DNA of 64,000 nucleotides from Allohoeflea poritis (GTDB lineage Bacteria > Pseudomonadota > Alphaproteobacteria > Rhizobiales > Rhizobiaceae), in contig NZ_JAPJZH010000001.1 in assembly GCF_027889715.1 (NCBI RefSeq), forward strand, positions 372,001 through 436,000, read 5' to 3'. Positions 43,211 through 51,111 of this stretch are shown in pieces. The position numbers and the translations under genes were made by a program. Position 1 is the stretch's first letter. Each line of letters opens with the position of its first letter. Below the pieces are notes generated by a model, which saw only the letters and a program-made list of their open reading frames with translations, was not told the DNA's origin and ran no database searches.

Positions 43211-43787
43211 CATCACCTCCTTTTTCCATCTCCGCCCCTTCGAACTTTTGCCTGAGGGCACGCCGCGCTCTTGCCAGAAGCGATGAATAGGCATCCACAC
43301 CCAGTTCCATTGTTTCGGCCGCTTCGGCGTGGCTGAGACCTTCGAAATGCGCCAGCACCAGCGCCGTTCGCTGGTTTTCCGGCAAGGCCGCCATCATCTC
43401 GGCCAGCCGCGCCAGATCCTCGCGTTTTTCGAGTTCGGCTTCGGGTCCCTGCCCCGGATCCAGCAACCGGTCGAATTCAAAGTCTTCGACCTGGCTTTGC
43501 CGCTTGCGCAGTAAATCGATGGATTTGCGTGTCGCAACCGTGCGCAGAAAGGCGCCGACCGTTGATTTTTCCTGCCATTGCGGCGCTGCATTCCAAAGCG
43601 CGAGCAGCGTTTCCTGTGCCACATCCTCGGCCTCGTCGAGGCGGCCGACAATGCCAAGCGCCAGTCTGGTCAGTCTCGGGGCTTGCACGTCCATGATCTG
43701 GCGCAGCGCACCGGTATCGCCCGCGGCGATGCGGCGCATCAGTTCGCCGTCCTTGCGAACCGAGCCGTCCGACTGGAATGGGGACAT
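43197..43787 (-). CDS. ECF-type RNA polymerase sigma factor
   Basis: 196 residues. Region 2 includes LMRRIAAGDTGALRQIMDVQAPRLTRLALGIVGRLDEAEDVAQETLLALW; region 4 is LPENQRTALVLAHFEGLSHAEAAETMELGVDAYSSLLARARRALRQKF. The linker between them is Glu/Asp-rich. It lacks regions 1 and 3, as expected of extracytoplasmic-function sigmas. First of four co-directional genes: sigma, anti-sigma, CpxP-like sensor, FG-GAP protein. An envelope- or metal-stress stimulus is inferred from the neighbours. Confidence 0.92.
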   Translation of the reverse strand: MSPFQSDGSVRKDGELMRRIAAGDTGALRQIMDVQAPRLTRLALGIVGRLDEAEDVAQETLLALWNAAPQWQEKSTVGAFLRTVATRKSIDLLRKRQSQVEDFEFDRLLDPGQGPEAELEKREDLARLAEMMAALPENQRTALVLAHFEGLSHAEAAETMELGVDAYSSLLARARRALRQKFEGAEMEKGGDDDHG

Positions 43788-43871
43788 GTATGGCCTTCCG
43801 CCTCGTGCCAGATGAGCCGTCAGGCTATCAAGCCGTCCCCTTCGCAGTCAAACGTGTCGCGGGACTTTCCG

Positions 43872-46800
43872 TCAGGCTGCGCCGGTCTCCTTTCCGCTGG
43901 TTTCAAGTTCTTCGATCAGACGTTGCTCGTCTGCATTGCGCGACTTGCTCAGCCCGGCGAGAAGGTTGTAGGCGACCGGCGTCAGGAACAGTGTCGATAC
44001 GGCCGCAAAGCCGAGGCCGCCGACGATGGTCCACCCCAGCGCCGTGCGCGCCTCCGCACCGGCGCCGAAGGCCAGGATGAGCGGCAAACCGCCGAGCACG
44101 GTCGAGATCATGGTCATCATGACCGGCCGCAGCCGGCGCATGCAGGCGCCCTCGATGGCCTCGCGCACGCTCAGCCCCTGTTCGCGCAGCTGGTTGGCGA
44201 ATTCGACGATGAGGATGCCGTTCTTGGCCATGATCCCGACAAGGAGGATGATGCCGATCTGGCTGTAGACATTGATCGTTCCGCCGGTCAGGCCGATTGC
44301 CATGACCGCCGCCGCGACGCCCGAGGGGATTGTCAGCAGGATAATGATGGAACTGACAAAGCTCTCGAACTGCGCCGCGAGGACAAGGAACACGATGACG
44401 ATGGCGAAGATGAAGACGAGCCCCATGCCGGTGGAGGTTTCCTCCAGCAAGGCGGCTTCCGACAGCAAGGTCACCTCGACACCGGTCGGCAAGACTTCCT
44501 CGGCGGTTTGCTTCATGTCGGCAATAGCGCTTTCCAGGTCGTAGTCCGCATCCAATGGCACGGAGATCGGCACAGCGCGCATACGCTCCTCGCGTGTCAA
44601 TTGCGGTGCCACCGCCGTGTCTTCGATCTCGACGACAGTCGAGATCGGCACCATCGTCCCATCACGGGTACTAACGAAGAGGTTCTCCAGGTCGCTTGGA
44701 TCGTAGATGGCGCGTTCGCCGAGCGAGAGCATCACCGGGATGGCATTATCGTCCTGGTGGATCTCGGCAATCTCGCGTCCATCCAGGGCGATGGAAACGA
44801 ACGACGAAAGATCGTCGAGATCGATGCCGAGCTCGCGCGCCCGGTCGCGATCGACCCGAACCGACAGTTCCGCCTGGGTCGTGTCGTATCCGATATCGAA
44901 ATTGCCCAGCCCCTCAAACCGGTCCGCCATGGCGCGCGTCAGATCGTCGGCCGCATCGGACAGAACATCGTAGTTCGAACCGGTCAGCGCAAAGCGCAGT
45001 CCGCTGCCGCCGCCACGAAGGCCCAGCGTGTTCGGCTGGCGCGCAAAAGCGGACACGCCCGGTATCTCGGCCAGTTGACGATTTATGTCGGCAACGATCT
45101 CGGACTGGCTGCGGTCGCGGGCATCCCAGTCGACCAGACGGAAGATGATGAAACCGCGGTTCGATGCCTGCATGCCGACAATGCTGAACAGTGAGTCGAC
45201 CTCGCCCGCCGCCATCAGGTCTTCACCGATCGCCTCGATCTGCTTCATTTTCTCATTGGCGATCTCGAGGTCGGTTCCCTGCGGCAGTTGCACGACTATC
45301 GGGATGCTCGCACGGTCCTCACGCGGGGTGATTTCCTGCGGCAGGTTATTGAACAGATGGTACGAAAAGCCGGAAAAGATAATGCTTATGACCAGCACGA
45401 TCATCGGGGCGGCCATGGCCGCGCGCAGCAGCATACGGTAGCCATTCGCAAATACCGAACCGACCCGCTCCAGCCAGGTGACACGATCATCGTCCGCTAC
45501 ATTCGCGGCAAGGCGGGAGGCAAGCATCGGCACCAGGGTCAGCGCCACGAAGGACGAGATGGCTACGGCAATGGCAAGCACGAAGCCGAATTCCGAAAAG
45601 AGCTGGCCGACGGTGCCCGGCAGGAAGGATATCGGGATGAAAACCGCCGCCAGGGTCGCCGTCGTCGCGAGCACGGCAAAGAAGACCTCGCGGGTGCCGC
45701 GAACGGCGGCCGCGCGCCCGCCATCGCCCTCACGCCGCCGGCGCACGATATTCTCAAGCACGACGATGGCGTCATCGACGACCATGCCGGTGGCAAGCAG
45801 CAGCGCCAGAAGCGTCAGTATGTTTAAGGAGAAACCGACGAGCCAGATGGTGGCAACCGTGCCGATCAGGGCAACCGGTATCGTCACCGCCGGAATAATC
45901 GTCGCGCCGGCCGTCCGTAGGAACAGGAAGATCACGGCGACAACGATGGCGGTCGAGATCAGCAGTGACTTGATGACCTCCTGTATGGCGGCGCCGATGA
46001 AAACCGCATCGTCCGACGTCACGCGCAGATCGACATCGTCCGGCAAAACCGGCTGCAGTTCCGCAACCGCCTGTTCCACGCCCTGAGAAATCTCGATCGT
46101 GTTGGACTGCGCCTGGCGGACGATATTGATGCCGATACCGGTCTTGCCATCGGCGCGCAGATAGAATGTGCGCTCGTCCGGTCCGTAGGAGACATCCGCA
46201 ACATCGCCGACCCGCGTATGATCGTCGATACGCAATTCCTCGATATCGGCTACCGACCCGACGTTCAGATCGGTGCGCACGAGGATCTCCGTGCCTCCGG
46301 TGGAGAGCGAACCTGCGGGCGTATCGGCCGTTACGCGTTCGATTGCGGATCGGACATCAGCCGCCGAAAGGCCACGGCTTGCCAGCGCCATGAGATCCAG
46401 ATCAATCTTGAAGACCGGCTGCCGGTCGCCAAAGACCGTGACGTCGCCGACACCGGGAACAGCCGAAAGCCGGTCGATGATCTGGTTGTCGACAATCTGA
46501 GTCAGTTCCTCGATCGGCAAACGATCGGTGGTCGCGGCCAGCCTGATGATCGGACTGTCATCATCATTGGCCTTGATGACCAGCGGCGTGTCGGCGGTGT
46601 CCGGCAACAGCCGTTCCGATCGCGCAATGGCATTGCGCAGGTCGTTGGCCGCGGTGTCGACATCGACGGATGGCGAGAATTCGACGGTTATGCGGCTGGA
46701 ACCGAAGCTTGAACTTGAGGATATCGAGGCAACACCCGGCGTGCGCGCCGCGGCGCCTTCAAGGACGGAGGTCACCGTGGTGTCGACCGTCTCGGGCGTC

Positions 46801-46985
46801 GCGCCGGAATAGGTTGTTCGGATGGTGACCACCGGGCGGTCGGTGCTCGGCAGTTCGCGTATCTCCACAGCCGTGATGGCGGCGAGACCGGCTATAATGA
46901 CGAGGAGATTGATGACGATTGCGAACACCGGACGGCGCACGCAGAATGCCGGAAGCCCCCTCAGCTCTTCTGTAATCCTGGACAT
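43872..46985 (-). CDS. RND multidrug/metal efflux inner-membrane pump (HAE1/AcrB type)
   Basis: 1,037 residues, starting at MSRITEELRGLPAFCVRRPVFAIV. Twelve membrane spans in two halves with two large periplasmic loops. Proton-relay Asp pair in GMVVDDAIVVLENIVRR, conserved VEIRELPSTDRPVVTIRTTYSGATPETVDT near the start, and the second-half QIGIILLVGIMAKNGILIVEFANQLREQG. Exports drugs, detergents or fatty acids with the fusion protein encoded five bases upstream. No outer-membrane TolC-like gene is present here. Confidence 0.93.
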   Translation of the reverse strand: MSRITEELRGLPAFCVRRPVFAIVINLLVIIAGLAAITAVEIRELPSTDRPVVTIRTTYSGATPETVDTTVTSVLEGAAARTPGVASISSSSSFGSSRITVEFSPSVDVDTAANDLRNAIARSERLLPDTADTPLVIKANDDDSPIIRLAATTDRLPIEELTQIVDNQIIDRLSAVPGVGDVTVFGDRQPVFKIDLDLMALASRGLSAADVRSAIERVTADTPAGSLSTGGTEILVRTDLNVGSVADIEELRIDDHTRVGDVADVSYGPDERTFYLRADGKTGIGINIVRQAQSNTIEISQGVEQAVAELQPVLPDDVDLRVTSDDAVFIGAAIQEVIKSLLISTAIVVAVIFLFLRTAGATIIPAVTIPVALIGTVATIWLVGFSLNILTLLALLLATGMVVDDAIVVLENIVRRRREGDGGRAAAVRGTREVFFAVLATTATLAAVFIPISFLPGTVGQLFSEFGFVLAIAVAISSFVALTLVPMLASRLAANVADDDRVTWLERVGSVFANGYRMLLRAAMAAPMIVLVISIIFSGFSYHLFNNLPQEITPREDRASIPIVVQLPQGTDLEIANEKMKQIEAIGEDLMAAGEVDSLFSIVGMQASNRGFIIFRLVDWDARDRSQSEIVADINRQLAEIPGVSAFARQPNTLGLRGGGSGLRFALTGSNYDVLSDAADDLTRAMADRFEGLGNFDIGYDTTQAELSVRVDRDRARELGIDLDDLSSFVSIALDGREIAEIHQDDNAIPVMLSLGERAIYDPSDLENLFVSTRDGTMVPISTVVEIEDTAVAPQLTREERMRAVPISVPLDADYDLESAIADMKQTAEEVLPTGVEVTLLSEAALLEETSTGMGLVFIFAIVIVFLVLAAQFESFVSSIIILLTIPSGVAAAVMAIGLTGGTINVYSQIGIILLVGIMAKNGILIVEFANQLREQGLSVREAIEGACMRRLRPVMMTMISTVLGGLPLILAFGAGAEARTALGWTIVGGLGFAAVSTLFLTPVAYNLLAGLSKSRNADEQRLIEELETSGKETGAA

Positions 46986-46990
46986 GGCTA

Positions 46991-48097
46991 TCACGCTCCC
47001 TCTGCCGACGCAGGTATGCGGAACGGTTGATCCGGGCGGACGGAATTGGTGCCTTCGGTGACGACATCGTCTCCGGCCGCAATGTCGCCTTCGACCAGAA
47101 CCTGCCCGTCCTTGCGCGCGACGATGGATATGGCGGTGCGCTCCGCAGTGTTGCCGTTCGCCTTGAAAACATACGATCCGTCGCGGTCCCACTGGACGGC
47201 CAGGGCCGGAACGCTCGGATAGCTGTTTCCGGCAAAGGAAAGCGCTACCTCAAACGACATGCCCGGCCGGATCAGGTCATCGTCATTGACGACCGTTCCC
47301 TGCACCGTCAGCGTGCGCGACACCGTGTCGATGCGGCTGTCCATACCGCTGACGGTGCCTTCCAGGTCAATTCCCGGCAGAGCCGGCGTCGAGAGCGACA
47401 TGGACTGACCGTGCTCGATCTGATTGGCAAAGCGCTCCGGCACGCGGAACTCGATCAGCAGTGTCCGGCGTTCGTCGAGCGTCGTAACAGGCGTCGTCGT
47501 CGTCACGAAATCGCCGATGCCCACATCAATCAGTCCGATCTCTCCGGAAAAGGGCGCGACGAGCGCACGCCTTGCCAGCGCGTCCTCGGCCTCCCGCAAG
47601 TCGAGCCGGGCGTTGGAAAGCGCAAGCACCGCTTCACTCAATTGAACATCCGAGACCGTATTGCGTGCGGCAAGCGCCTCGAAGCGCTCGACCTGTGCCT
47701 CGGCGTCATCGACCGCCAGGCGTGCCCGGTCAACCGCAAGGCGCTGAACCTGATCGTCGAGCTGGACGATGACGTCACCCTGTTCAACCCGCTGGCCGGC
47801 ATCGGCATGGACCTGAGAAACCCGTCCGGAGACTTCCGGATAAAGCGTCGCCTGTTCGATCGCACGGGCCGTTCCGATTGACTTCACGGCGTCATCCATC
47901 GTGCCGGCTTCCACAGGGGACAGAACGACAAGCGGCGCAAGGCGCTCGCGTGTCTGTCCGCTGCCTGGAATGCCGGCAGTGGCGGTGTTTGATGAAAGGC
48001 CGGGGATCATGTTCGGCCCATACGAGAACAGGACAAAGCCGATGGCAAAAACCATCAGCAAAATCAGAGATATAACAGTCTGCTTCCAAAAGGCCAT
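46991..48097 (-). CDS. RND efflux membrane-fusion protein
   Basis: 368 residues from the ATG at 48097 (GGAG upstream; a TTG at 48112 is an alternative). One N-terminal membrane segment (TVISLILLMVFAIGFVLF), the barrel-lipoyl halves VSPVEAGTMDDAVKSIGTARAIEQATLYPEVSGRVSQVHADAGQRVEQGDVIVQLD and FSGEIGLIDVGIGDFV, and a coiled-coil hairpin between them. Links the RND pump to an outer-membrane channel. First gene of the pair, 5 bases before the pump gene. Confidence 0.92.
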   Translation of the reverse strand: MAFWKQTVISLILLMVFAIGFVLFSYGPNMIPGLSSNTATAGIPGSGQTRERLAPLVVLSPVEAGTMDDAVKSIGTARAIEQATLYPEVSGRVSQVHADAGQRVEQGDVIVQLDDQVQRLAVDRARLAVDDAEAQVERFEALAARNTVSDVQLSEAVLALSNARLDLREAEDALARRALVAPFSGEIGLIDVGIGDFVTTTTPVTTLDERRTLLIEFRVPERFANQIEHGQSMSLSTPALPGIDLEGTVSGMDSRIDTVSRTLTVQGTVVNDDDLIRPGMSFEVALSFAGNSYPSVPALAVQWDRDGSYVFKANGNTAERTAISIVARKDGQVLVEGDIAAGDDVVTEGTNSVRPDQPFRIPASAEGA

Positions 48098-48194
48098 GTC
48101 GCCCGTCTCCAAGACAAATCTGTCCTTAAAACGGGCGGGCAGAGACTTCTGGTCGCGCGGAACGCATTAAACTTTTGTAATGAAGGCGAACGGG

Positions 48195-48581
48195 TTACCC
48201 CGCGATGATCTTCACATATTTGCCGAACACCCATCCGGTCGAGCCGGGTCCGTCATAGGGTCTGTTGCCGCGGATTGGCGAACAGGAGATGTTCGGAGAA
48301 CCATAGGCGACGCCGAACCAGCCATTGTTCTCGTCGAAAATCCAAACCTCGTCGTCCGTATGGATCTTGTCGAGCATGCGGTGCCCGGTCCCGGGCCCTG
48401 CCCGCACCGCCAGGAAATTGTCGCCATTCGGATCAAGGCCGGTGACGGCGCCGAGGCTGCAGGTGTCGAGGTCCCCGTCCGACCACATCATGACGGGCAC
48501 ATCCAGTTCATCGCCGGCAACCGCAAATCCTGCGGCAAGTGCGCCAGTGGCAAGCAGCAAACCACAAAGCAATTTCTTCAT
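48195..48581 (-). CDS. secreted SH3-domain protein
   Basis: 128 residues. Signal peptide MKKLLCGLLLATGALAAGFAVA. The SH3b-like core is NFLAVRAGPGTGHRMLDKIHTDDEVWIFDENNGWFGVAYG (the RaGPGt..h..l motif of bacterial SH3 domains), then a Cys (CSPIRGNRPY) and GWVFGKYVKII at the end. Such small periplasmic SH3 proteins bind cell-wall peptides. Three Cys could give one disulfide. Monocistronic, between the RND fusion gene and the LysE gene. Confidence 0.85.
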   Translation of the reverse strand: MKKLLCGLLLATGALAAGFAVAGDELDVPVMMWSDGDLDTCSLGAVTGLDPNGDNFLAVRAGPGTGHRMLDKIHTDDEVWIFDENNGWFGVAYGSPNISCSPIRGNRPYDGPGSTGWVFGKYVKIIAG

Positions 48582-48680
48582 CTGTCTGCCTCCTCAGAAT
48601 TTTTCCTGTTTTATCACAATGGGGATCAGATGCCGCTTCCTGCCGAGCATACGAGGATCGGAATCTTGCGCCACGTGTCC

Positions 48681-49313
48681 CTAGGGCGACACCGGATTGC
48701 GGGCGTCGGCAAGGATGCGCCCGCCAATGGCGATGAAACACACGCCGGCGGCGCGCTCTATCCAGTGCCGGGCGTTCTGAAACCGCCGCATCACCGGCGC
48801 CGAAGACATGAAGAGGCTGACCAGCGCGTACCATAGCAACGCACTGAAAAAGACAAGCGCAATCATCGCCATCATCAGCCAGGCCGGCGTGGCAGCGGTA
48901 ACGGCGGTTGCGAAGACGCTGGCAAACAAAACGATCGCCTTCGGATTGGTCAGCGTGACGAGGAAACCGAACAGGAACGGGCTACCCTTTTTCCTCTCCA
49001 GGCCTTCGGAAACATCGATGGTTTCGGGTTTCGCAAACAGCAATCTCAGGCCGAGCCAGGCAAGATAGCAGCCACCCAATATCCTGACGGTCCAGGCAAG
49101 CCACTGGTAATCCACGAGAATGGCTGAAAGCCCCATCAGGCTTAGCGTTGCGTAGAATGCGAGTCCTGTCGATACGCCCAATGTCGTCATCAGACCCGCG
49201 CCCGTTCCGTGCGTCATCGACGAACGCACCACGGCAATGAAATCCGGCCCCGGCAGCACCAGCGCCGGCAGGAAGATCGCGAAAACCGCCGCCAGAACCA
49301 GCCACTCACCCAT
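48681..49313 (-). CDS. LysE-family amino-acid exporter
   Basis: 210 residues from the ATG at 49313 (GGGAGA). Six membrane segments. Signature at the start LPALVLPGPDFIAVVRSSMTHGTGAGLMTTLGVSTGLAFYATLSLMGL, then ILGGCYLAWLGLRLLF and FLVTLTNPKAIVLFASVF. RhtB-type members export homoserine, threonine or other neutral amino acids. Substrate not determined. Divergent from the methyltransferase gene at 49420. Confidence 0.9.
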   Translation of the reverse strand: MGEWLVLAAVFAIFLPALVLPGPDFIAVVRSSMTHGTGAGLMTTLGVSTGLAFYATLSLMGLSAILVDYQWLAWTVRILGGCYLAWLGLRLLFAKPETIDVSEGLERKKGSPFLFGFLVTLTNPKAIVLFASVFATAVTAATPAWLMMAMIALVFFSALLWYALVSLFMSSAPVMRRFQNARHWIERAAGVCFIAIGGRILADARNPVSP

Positions 49314-49419
49314 CACTGCATTCTCCCATCGCCAGGCAATTTGCACCGCCTGTGAAGATAAGGCTATCCTCATTTTTCCAAAGCGGGCAAGGCCCCGACC
49401 AGAAACCGCGGAGTGTCGC

Positions 49420-50079
49420 ATGAGCAGGAAATCGAAATCCGATCACGAGGTTGTCGACGCGGCGCTCAATCTTGACGGAAATCCGGAGACCATCCGGGAC
49501 TTCTACGACACCTGGGCACACAAATATGACGATGATGTCGTCGACATCGCCTATGCGGGGCCGCGCATCGTCGCCGACCTTGTCGACAGGCACGCGGACC
49601 GCCTGCAGGCGGCGAGCCGCGATGCATTGCGGGTCCTTGACGCAGGTTGCGGCACGGGCCTTTCGGGAGAAGCCCTTTTCAAGAAGGGGTTTCAGGACAT
49701 TCACGGCTTCGATCTGTCGCCGGAAATGGCGCAGCGTGCGGAAAAACGCGGCTGCTACAGAAGCGCCACAGGCGGCGTTGACATGATGACGGCAGACAAG
49801 CGCTATGAACGCAAATCGTTCGACGCGATCATATCCGTGGGCGTGTTCACGCTCGGCCATGTGCCGCCGGAAGCGCTCGAAATCCTGCTGAACCTCGTTA
49901 AGCCCGGCGGCCTGATCGCCCTGTCGACGCGTGTGCAGTATTTCGAGGAATCCAACTACCGCGACGTCGTTGGCAAGCTTATCGCCGCGGGCCGCATGCA
50001 GTTGCTCGAGCAGGTTGAAGACGCGCACTATACAAGCGACGGCGCTGGCCACTTCTGGGCCTATCAGGCGGCGCTTTAG
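49420..50079 (+). CDS. class I SAM-dependent methyltransferase
   Basis: 219 residues from the ATG at 49420 (GGAG, eight bases upstream). Motif I VLDAGCGTGLSGEALF binds S-adenosylmethionine; DIHGFDLSPEMAQRAEKRG is motif II, FDAIISVGVFTLGHVPPEAL the post-I acidic strand and catalytic region, and LVKPGGLIALSTR motif III. N-terminal DFYDTWAHKYDDDVVDIAYAGPRIVADLVDRH is like the Williams-Beuren/WBSCR27-type and UbiE-like enzymes. Substrate unknown. Confidence 0.9.
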   Translation: MSRKSKSDHEVVDAALNLDGNPETIRDFYDTWAHKYDDDVVDIAYAGPRIVADLVDRHADRLQAASRDALRVLDAGCGTGLSGEALFKKGFQDIHGFDLSPEMAQRAEKRGCYRSATGGVDMMTADKRYERKSFDAIISVGVFTLGHVPPEALEILLNLVKPGGLIALSTRVQYFEESNYRDVVGKLIAAGRMQLLEQVEDAHYTSDGAGHFWAYQAAL

Positions 50080-50167
50080 GAATGCCGCTTCGAGCAAACG
50101 CCGGTAATCCGATCTGGCCTGTTGTTCGTAATGCAGAGGCGAACCGACCACGGGAGCCTTTGCCGCG

Positions 50168-50560
50168 ATGTATGTCACACCTATTTTTGCCGGCGGCCTG
50201 ACCCTGTTTTACGTGTATCTGGCCGTCCGCGTGATCACGACCCGCAGAACCGCGCGAGTGGGGCTTGGTGACGGCGGCGATACACAAATGCTGCGAGCCA
50301 TCCGGGTCCATGCGAACTTCGCCGAATACGTGCCGCTCGGACTGCTGCTGATGGCCCTGGCGGAGCTGCAATCGGCACCGCCATGGATCGCCGCAATCAT
50401 CGGCCTGATCCTCGCCGCCGGCCGGCTGATCCACGCCTATGGCGTGAGCCGGCAACCGGAGGTTCCGGGCTCGCGGACGCTCGGCATGGGCCTGACCTTC
50501 ACCGCCCTGATCATTGCGGCCATGCTCAATCTGGTCCTCGGCCTCTATCAGTCCCTGTGA
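50168..50560 (+). CDS. MAPEG-family membrane protein
   Basis: 130 residues, four membrane segments. The MAPEG signature RAIRVHANFAEYVPLGLLLMALAE is clear and the C-terminal segment GSRTLGMGLTFTALIIAAMLNLVLGLY is typical. Eukaryotic members are glutathione-dependent; the function of the bacterial ones is largely unknown. Strong GGGAGC site. Followed by 551 bases before the next coding gene, holding the guanidine control elements. Confidence 0.88.
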   Translation: MYVTPIFAGGLTLFYVYLAVRVITTRRTARVGLGDGGDTQMLRAIRVHANFAEYVPLGLLLMALAELQSAPPWIAAIIGLILAAGRLIHAYGVSRQPEVPGSRTLGMGLTFTALIIAAMLNLVLGLYQSL

Positions 50561-50770
50561 AGGGAACGGATCACCAAGCCGTCGCCATGATCCGGTATTC
50601 ACCGGTGCATTGCGGGTTGTAGTGGCGAACGGCCGCGTAATGGGTGCCGGGCCGAAGTCGGGCAGCGATGCGTGAGTTCTGACCGGTTGTACGCGAGCAA
50701 TCCCACGGATGCGCTTGCCGAACTGACCTGTTTCAAAGGCGCGCTGGTTTTTTGGGGGCGCTGCGCATAA
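50561..50770. other. non-coding gap upstream of the guanidine operon control region
   Basis: 210 bases between the MAPEG stop and the first regulatory palindrome. No credible gene is visible, and open frames here lack a ribosome site and family features. A weak GGTTTTTTGG stretch at 50748-50757 is the only notable composition change. Confidence 0.5.
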
Positions 50771-50798
50771 ATTGTGCAAGGCGGTGATTTTGCACAAT
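50771..50798. promoter_or_regulatory. enhancer-like palindrome (candidate NtrC site)
   Basis: ATTGTGCAA - ten bases - TTGCACAAT, perfect nine-base arms, about 62 bases upstream of the sigma-54 promoter. TTGCAC/GTGCAA arms resemble NtrC half sites, though the spacing is longer than the classical GCACCA-N5-TGGTGC. As every sigma-54 promoter needs an enhancer-binding activator, this is a plausible binding site. Confidence 0.5.
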
Positions 50799-50859
50799 CG
50801 CTGACCAGAGTGGCGGCTGAAAACCGCCCATTCCCTCGATATATCAGCTTTCTTTCATC

Positions 50860-50875
50860 TGGCACGCTGCTTGCT
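50860..50875 (+). promoter_or_regulatory. sigma-54 promoter of the guanidine operon
   Basis: TGGCACGCTGCTTGCT matches the sigma-54 consensus TGGCAC-N5-TTGCW exactly (the GG at -24 and GC at -12 with correct spacing). Transcription would begin about 50885, directly before the first stem of the guanidine riboswitch at 50887. No competing -35/-10 promoter is evident. Confidence 0.8.
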
Positions 50876-50886
50876 TTTCTAATTTC

Positions 50887-50995
50887 GTGCAGCGCGCCTA
50901 GGGTTCCGGTTTCGCATCGAAACGCTGGTCCGAGAGGCGCAAGCCGGCAAGAAGCCGGTGACACGGCGGGCCAAAATCCCGGGAGACAACTGCAC
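50887..50995 (+). ncRNA. guanidine-I riboswitch (ykkC class)
   Basis: All conserved parts are visible in order. P1 GTGCAG (50887-50892) pairs with CTGCAC (50990-50995). Then CTAGGGTTCCG (50898-50908), the P2 stem GTTTCG/CGAAAC (50909-50923), CTGGTCCGAGAGG (50925-50937), a stem CCGGC-AAGAA-GCCGG (50944-50958), and ACACGGCGGGCCAAAATCCC followed by GGGAGA (50961-50986), the classic 3' consensus. In this class guanidine binding switches on downstream genes for guanidine export or breakdown. It lies 117 bases before the first coding gene. Confidence 0.93.
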
Positions 50996-51034
50996 AGGTT
51001 TGCGCACGCAAACCTCCTCCCGGTCGTGCGCAAA
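50996..51034 (+). promoter_or_regulatory. two mutually exclusive hairpins after the aptamer (expression platform)
   Basis: Hairpin A: AGGTTTGCG pairs with CGCAAACCT (50996-51015, perfect). Hairpin B: TTTGCGCACG (50999-51008) pairs with CGTGCGCAAA (51025-51034, perfect ten). They share bases 50999-51008, so only one can form. Neither ends in a T run; further hairpins at 51049-51068 and 51070-51086 lead to the ribosome site AAGGAAAGG at 51093. This looks like an aptamer-coupled switch at translation or Rho level. Confidence 0.6.
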
Positions 51035-51111
51035 TCCTTCATCAACCAACCGTTTCGCAAGAAGCGGTGGCCGCCACGCCGGCGGCTTGAAAAAGGAAAG
51101 GCGCAAAACCG

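Noticed and set aside
43578-45194. 538-codon + strand frame opposite the RND pump and sigma factor
   Set aside because: No ribosome site or domain; Asp/Arg/His-rich shadow of the RND gene.
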